Below, piece by piece: positions 4,682-7,343 of a stretch of DNA of 7,343 nucleotides. This DNA comes from Gemmatimonadota bacterium (lineage in GTDB: Bacteria; Gemmatimonadota; Gemmatimonadetes; Longimicrobiales; Longimicrobiaceae). The translations under genes and the position numbers were made by a program. The notes beneath the pieces are model-generated. The model was given only the letters and a program-made list of their open reading frames with translations, searched no databases and was not told the origin of the DNA. The stretch is taken from the NCBI GenBank assembly GCA_019348475.1, contig JAHWJJ010000228.1:1-7343 (forward strand), in the 5' to 3' direction. Numbering within the stretch: position 1 is the stretch's first letter; each line of letters opens with the position of its first letter.

Positions 4682-7343
4682 ATGCTGGAGCGAATCATCG
4701 CCTGGTCGGTCTCGCACCGCCTGATCGTCCTGCTCGCCACGGCGGCCGTGACGCTGGGGGGCGCGTGGGCCATGCTGCGCACCCCGGTGGACGCCATCCC
4801 CGACCTGTCGGACGTGCAGGTGATCGTCATGACGGAGTGGCCCGGACAGGCGCCGGAGCTGGTGGAGGACCAGGTCACCTATCCCCTCTCCACCGAGCTG
4901 CTGAAGGTGCCCGGCACCCGCTTCGTGCGGGGGATGAGCCAGTTCGGCCTCTCCGCGGTGTACGTGGTGTTCGAGGACGGCGTGGACCTGTACTGGGCCC
5001 GCAGCCGGGTGCTGGAGTACCTGAACGGCGTCCGCGACCGGCTCCCGGAGGGCGCCATGCCCATGCTGGGGCCCGACGCGACCGGCGTGGGGTGGGTGAT
5101 GCAGTACATCCTGGCCGACACCAGCGGCACCCTGAACCTGGCGCAGCTCCGCTCGCTCCAGGACTGGACGGTGCGCCCGGCGCTCACCGCCGTCCCCGGC
5201 GTGGCGGAGATCGCGTCGTTCGGCGGGTTCGAGCGGCAGTACCAGGTGGAGGTGGACCCCGCGCGGCTGCTGGCGTACGGCATCCCCATCTCGCGGGTGG
5301 TGGAGGCGGTGCAGGCCTCCAACCAGGACGTGGGCGGGCGGGTGCTGGAGATGGGCGGCACGGAGTACGTGGTCCGCGGCCGCGGGCGCTTCGACGGGCT
5401 GGGGGACATCCGCTCCGTGGCGCTTGCCATCGGCCCCGGCGGCGTGCCGGTGACGGTGGGCGACGTGGCCAACGTGCAGGTGGGGCCGGAGATCCGCCGC
5501 GGCATCGCCGACCTGAACGGCCGCGGCGAGGTGGTGACCGGCTTCGTGGTCATGCGCTACGGCGAGAACCCGCTGGCCGTGATCCAGGGCGTCAAGCGGA
5601 AGATGGAGGAGGTGGAGGGCGCGCTGCCGGCCGGCGTGACCTTCGTGGCCGGCTACGACCGCTCGGGCCTGATCCAGCGCGCCATCCGCACCCTGCGCGA
5701 AAAGCTGGTGGAAGAGATCATCATCGTGGCCGCGGTCACCATCCTCTTTCTGCTGCACGCCCGCAGCGCGCTCGTCGCCATCGTCACCCTCCCGATCGGC
5801 ATCCTCATGGCGTTCCTGGCCATGCGCGGCCTGGGGCTGAACGCCAACATCATGAGCCTGGGCGGCATCGCCATCGCCATCGGGGCCATGATCGACGCGG
5901 CCATCGTGATGGTGGAGAACCTCCACAAGCACCTGGAGCGCAACGAGCAGCAGGGGCGGCCCCTCTCGCACGCCGAGCTGGTGGTGCGGTCGGCGCAGGA
6001 GGTGGGGCCGGCGCTGTTCACCTCGCTGCTCATCATCACCCTCTCCTTCGTTCCCGTGTTCGCGCTGGAGGCGCAGGAGGGGCGGCTGTTCAAGCCGCTG
6101 GCCTGGACCAAGACGCTGGCGATGGCGGCGGCGGCGCTGCTGTCCATCACGCTGGTGCCGGTGCTGATGGGGCTCTTCATCCGCGGCGGGGTGAAGCCCG
6201 AGGCGGCGAACCCCGTGAACCGGTTCCTGGTGCGCCTGTACCGCCCGGTGATCGCGTGGGTGCTGCGGCACCGCTGGCAGACCGTCGGCGCGGCGGGGGT
6301 GGCGCTCGCCGTCACCCTCTTTCCCTGGTCGCGGCTGGGGAGCGAGTTCATGCCCCCGCTCAACGAGGGGAGCGTGATGGACATGCCCTCGATGTTCCCC
6401 GGCGTGGGTGCCGGCCAGGCGAAGCAGATCCTGCAGCAGCGGGACCGCGCGATGGCGGCCGTCCCCGAAGTGGAGATGGTGCTGGGAAAGGTGGGGCGCG
6501 CGGAGACGGCCACGGACATGGCGCCGCTCTCCATGATCGAGAGCGTCGCCATCCTGAAGCCCGAGAGCGAGTGGCGTCCGGGGGTGGACTACGACTCGAT
6601 CGTGTCGGAGATGAACCGCACGGTAAAGACGCCGGGGGTGGCGAGCATGTGGTCCATGCCGATCAAGAACCGGCTGGACATGCTGGCGACGGGGATCAAG
6701 ACGCCGGTGGGGATCAAGATCTTCGGCCCGGACCTGGCGGAGCTGGACCGCATCGGCAAGGAGATCGAGGCGCACCTGCCCATGGTGCGGGGGACCAACA
6801 CCGTCTTCGCGGAGCGCGCGGTGGGGGGGCGCTACCTGGACATCGACGTCAACCGCGAGGCGGCGGCGCGCCACGGGATGAGCGTGGACCAGGTGCAGAT
6901 GGCGATGATGGCCGCCATCGGGGGAATGCCCGCCGGGCAGGTGATCGAGGGGCGCGAGCGCTATTCCGTGCTCGTGCGCTACCCCCGCGAGCTGCGCGAC
7001 AGTCCGGAGAAGGTGGCGGCCACGCTGGTCGCCACCCCCTCCGGCGCGCAGGTGGCGCTGGGCGAGCTGGCCTCCATCCGGGTGGTGAAGGGCTCCACGC
7101 TGATCAAGTCCGAGAACGCGTACCTGAACAACGTCGTCTACGTGGACGTGCGCGGCCGCGACATCGGCGGCTACGTGGCGGACGCGAAGGACATGCTGCG
7201 CAAGGAGCTGACGCTGCCCCCCGGCTATCGCATCGAGTGGTCGGGGCAGTTCGAGGCGATGGAGCGGGCCGGCCGCAGGCTGCGGGTGGTGGTGCCGATC
7301 ACCCTCGCCATCATCTTCCTCCTCCTCTACTTCCAGTTAGATC
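4682..7343 (+). CDS. cusA: CusA-like heavy-metal RND pump for Cu(I)/Ag(I) (partial, C-terminus off the right edge)
   Basis: This is the inner-membrane proton/metal antiporter; 887 residues are visible, against about 1050 for E. coli CusA. It starts at ATG 4682, 6 bases after the cusB stop and in the same frame, with no strong Shine-Dalgarno, so coupling to cusB is likely. TM1 is at about 14-31, with the family segment TPVDAIPDLSDVQV after it. TM2-TM6 lie at about 345-498, TM7 at 532-550 and TM8 at 868-885. TM4 carries the HME-RND signature GAMIDAAIVMVEN with proton-relay Asp405 and Glu412. The three-Met copper site is present: Met568 (DMPSM), Met618 (APLSM) and Met667 (NRLDM), matching E. coli Met573, 623 and 672 with identical spacing. 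Arg83 and channel methionines 391, 403, 410, 481 and 496 are also kept. Ile271 replaces the E. coli Met271. These features favour monovalent copper/silver over the Zn/Co/Cd of CzcA. Confidence 0.95.
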   Translation, partial: MLERIIAWSVSHRLIVLLATAAVTLGGAWAMLRTPVDAIPDLSDVQVIVMTEWPGQAPELVEDQVTYPLSTELLKVPGTRFVRGMSQFGLSAVYVVFEDGVDLYWARSRVLEYLNGVRDRLPEGAMPMLGPDATGVGWVMQYILADTSGTLNLAQLRSLQDWTVRPALTAVPGVAEIASFGGFERQYQVEVDPARLLAYGIPISRVVEAVQASNQDVGGRVLEMGGTEYVVRGRGRFDGLGDIRSVALAIGPGGVPVTVGDVANVQVGPEIRRGIADLNGRGEVVTGFVVMRYGENPLAVIQGVKRKMEEVEGALPAGVTFVAGYDRSGLIQRAIRTLREKLVEEIIIVAAVTILFLLHARSALVAIVTLPIGILMAFLAMRGLGLNANIMSLGGIAIAIGAMIDAAIVMVENLHKHLERNEQQGRPLSHAELVVRSAQEVGPALFTSLLIITLSFVPVFALEAQEGRLFKPLAWTKTLAMAAAALLSITLVPVLMGLFIRGGVKPEAANPVNRFLVRLYRPVIAWVLRHRWQTVGAAGVALAVTLFPWSRLGSEFMPPLNEGSVMDMPSMFPGVGAGQAKQILQQRDRAMAAVPEVEMVLGKVGRAETATDMAPLSMIESVAILKPESEWRPGVDYDSIVSEMNRTVKTPGVASMWSMPIKNRLDMLATGIKTPVGIKIFGPDLAELDRIGKEIEAHLPMVRGTNTVFAERAVGGRYLDIDVNREAAARHGMSVDQVQMAMMAAIGGMPAGQVIEGRERYSVLVRYPRELRDSPEKVAATLVATPSGAQVALGELASIRVVKGSTLIKSENAYLNNVVYVDVRGRDIGGYVADAKDMLRKELTLPPGYRIEWSGQFEAMERAGRRLRVVVPITLAIIFLLLYFQLD

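Noticed and set aside
3239..6874. A 1211-residue open frame on the minus strand opposite cusC, cusB and cusA
   Set aside because: Its translation is His/Arg/Pro/Gly-rich low-complexity sequence, as expected when GC-rich codons are read antisense; the plus strand carries clear CusB and CusA motifs throughout.

Overview
The window is very GC-rich DNA with strong G/C preference at third codon positions. It comes from a diderm (Gram-negative type) bacterium, because it encodes a tripartite RND efflux pump with an outer-membrane channel. The style (very high GC, a PolB-type exonuclease gene, Met/Gly-rich Cus proteins) would fit Gemmatimonadota such as Longimicrobium-like bacteria, but that placement is an inference; Myxococcota and other high-GC diderms are not excluded. 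No rRNA, tRNA, insertion sequence or CRISPR array was seen.

Layout: positions 1-870 (minus strand) hold the N-terminal 290 residues of a protein with a family-B DNA polymerase type 3'-5' exonuclease fold (Exo I DLE and Exo II N-x3-FD motifs visible); its C-terminus lies outside the window. Positions 871-1421 are a divergent intergenic region. From 1422 everything reads rightward: a small secreted Cys/His-containing protein of unknown family (1422-1829), a 126-bp leader with three consecutive inverted repeats, then a tightly packed copper/silver efflux operon: cusC-like outer-membrane channel (1956-3329), cusB-like periplasmic adaptor (3326-4675, ATGA overlap) and cusA-like heavy-metal RND pump (4682 to the right edge, 887 residues, C-terminus missing).

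Together CusA, CusB and CusC should form an inner membrane-periplasm-outer membrane channel that exports Cu(I)/Ag(I) using the proton gradient. CusA keeps the three-methionine periplasmic metal site and the transmembrane proton-relay aspartate. There is no cusF between cusC and cusB as in Escherichia coli. Instead CusB carries unusual methionine-rich stretches at both ends, one partly built of tandem 15-bp repeats, and the operon is preceded by the small Cys/His secreted protein. These are the most interesting parts: they could supply the metal-collecting function that CusF provides elsewhere. The rest is a recognisable, intact-looking Cus system rather than a clearly new one.
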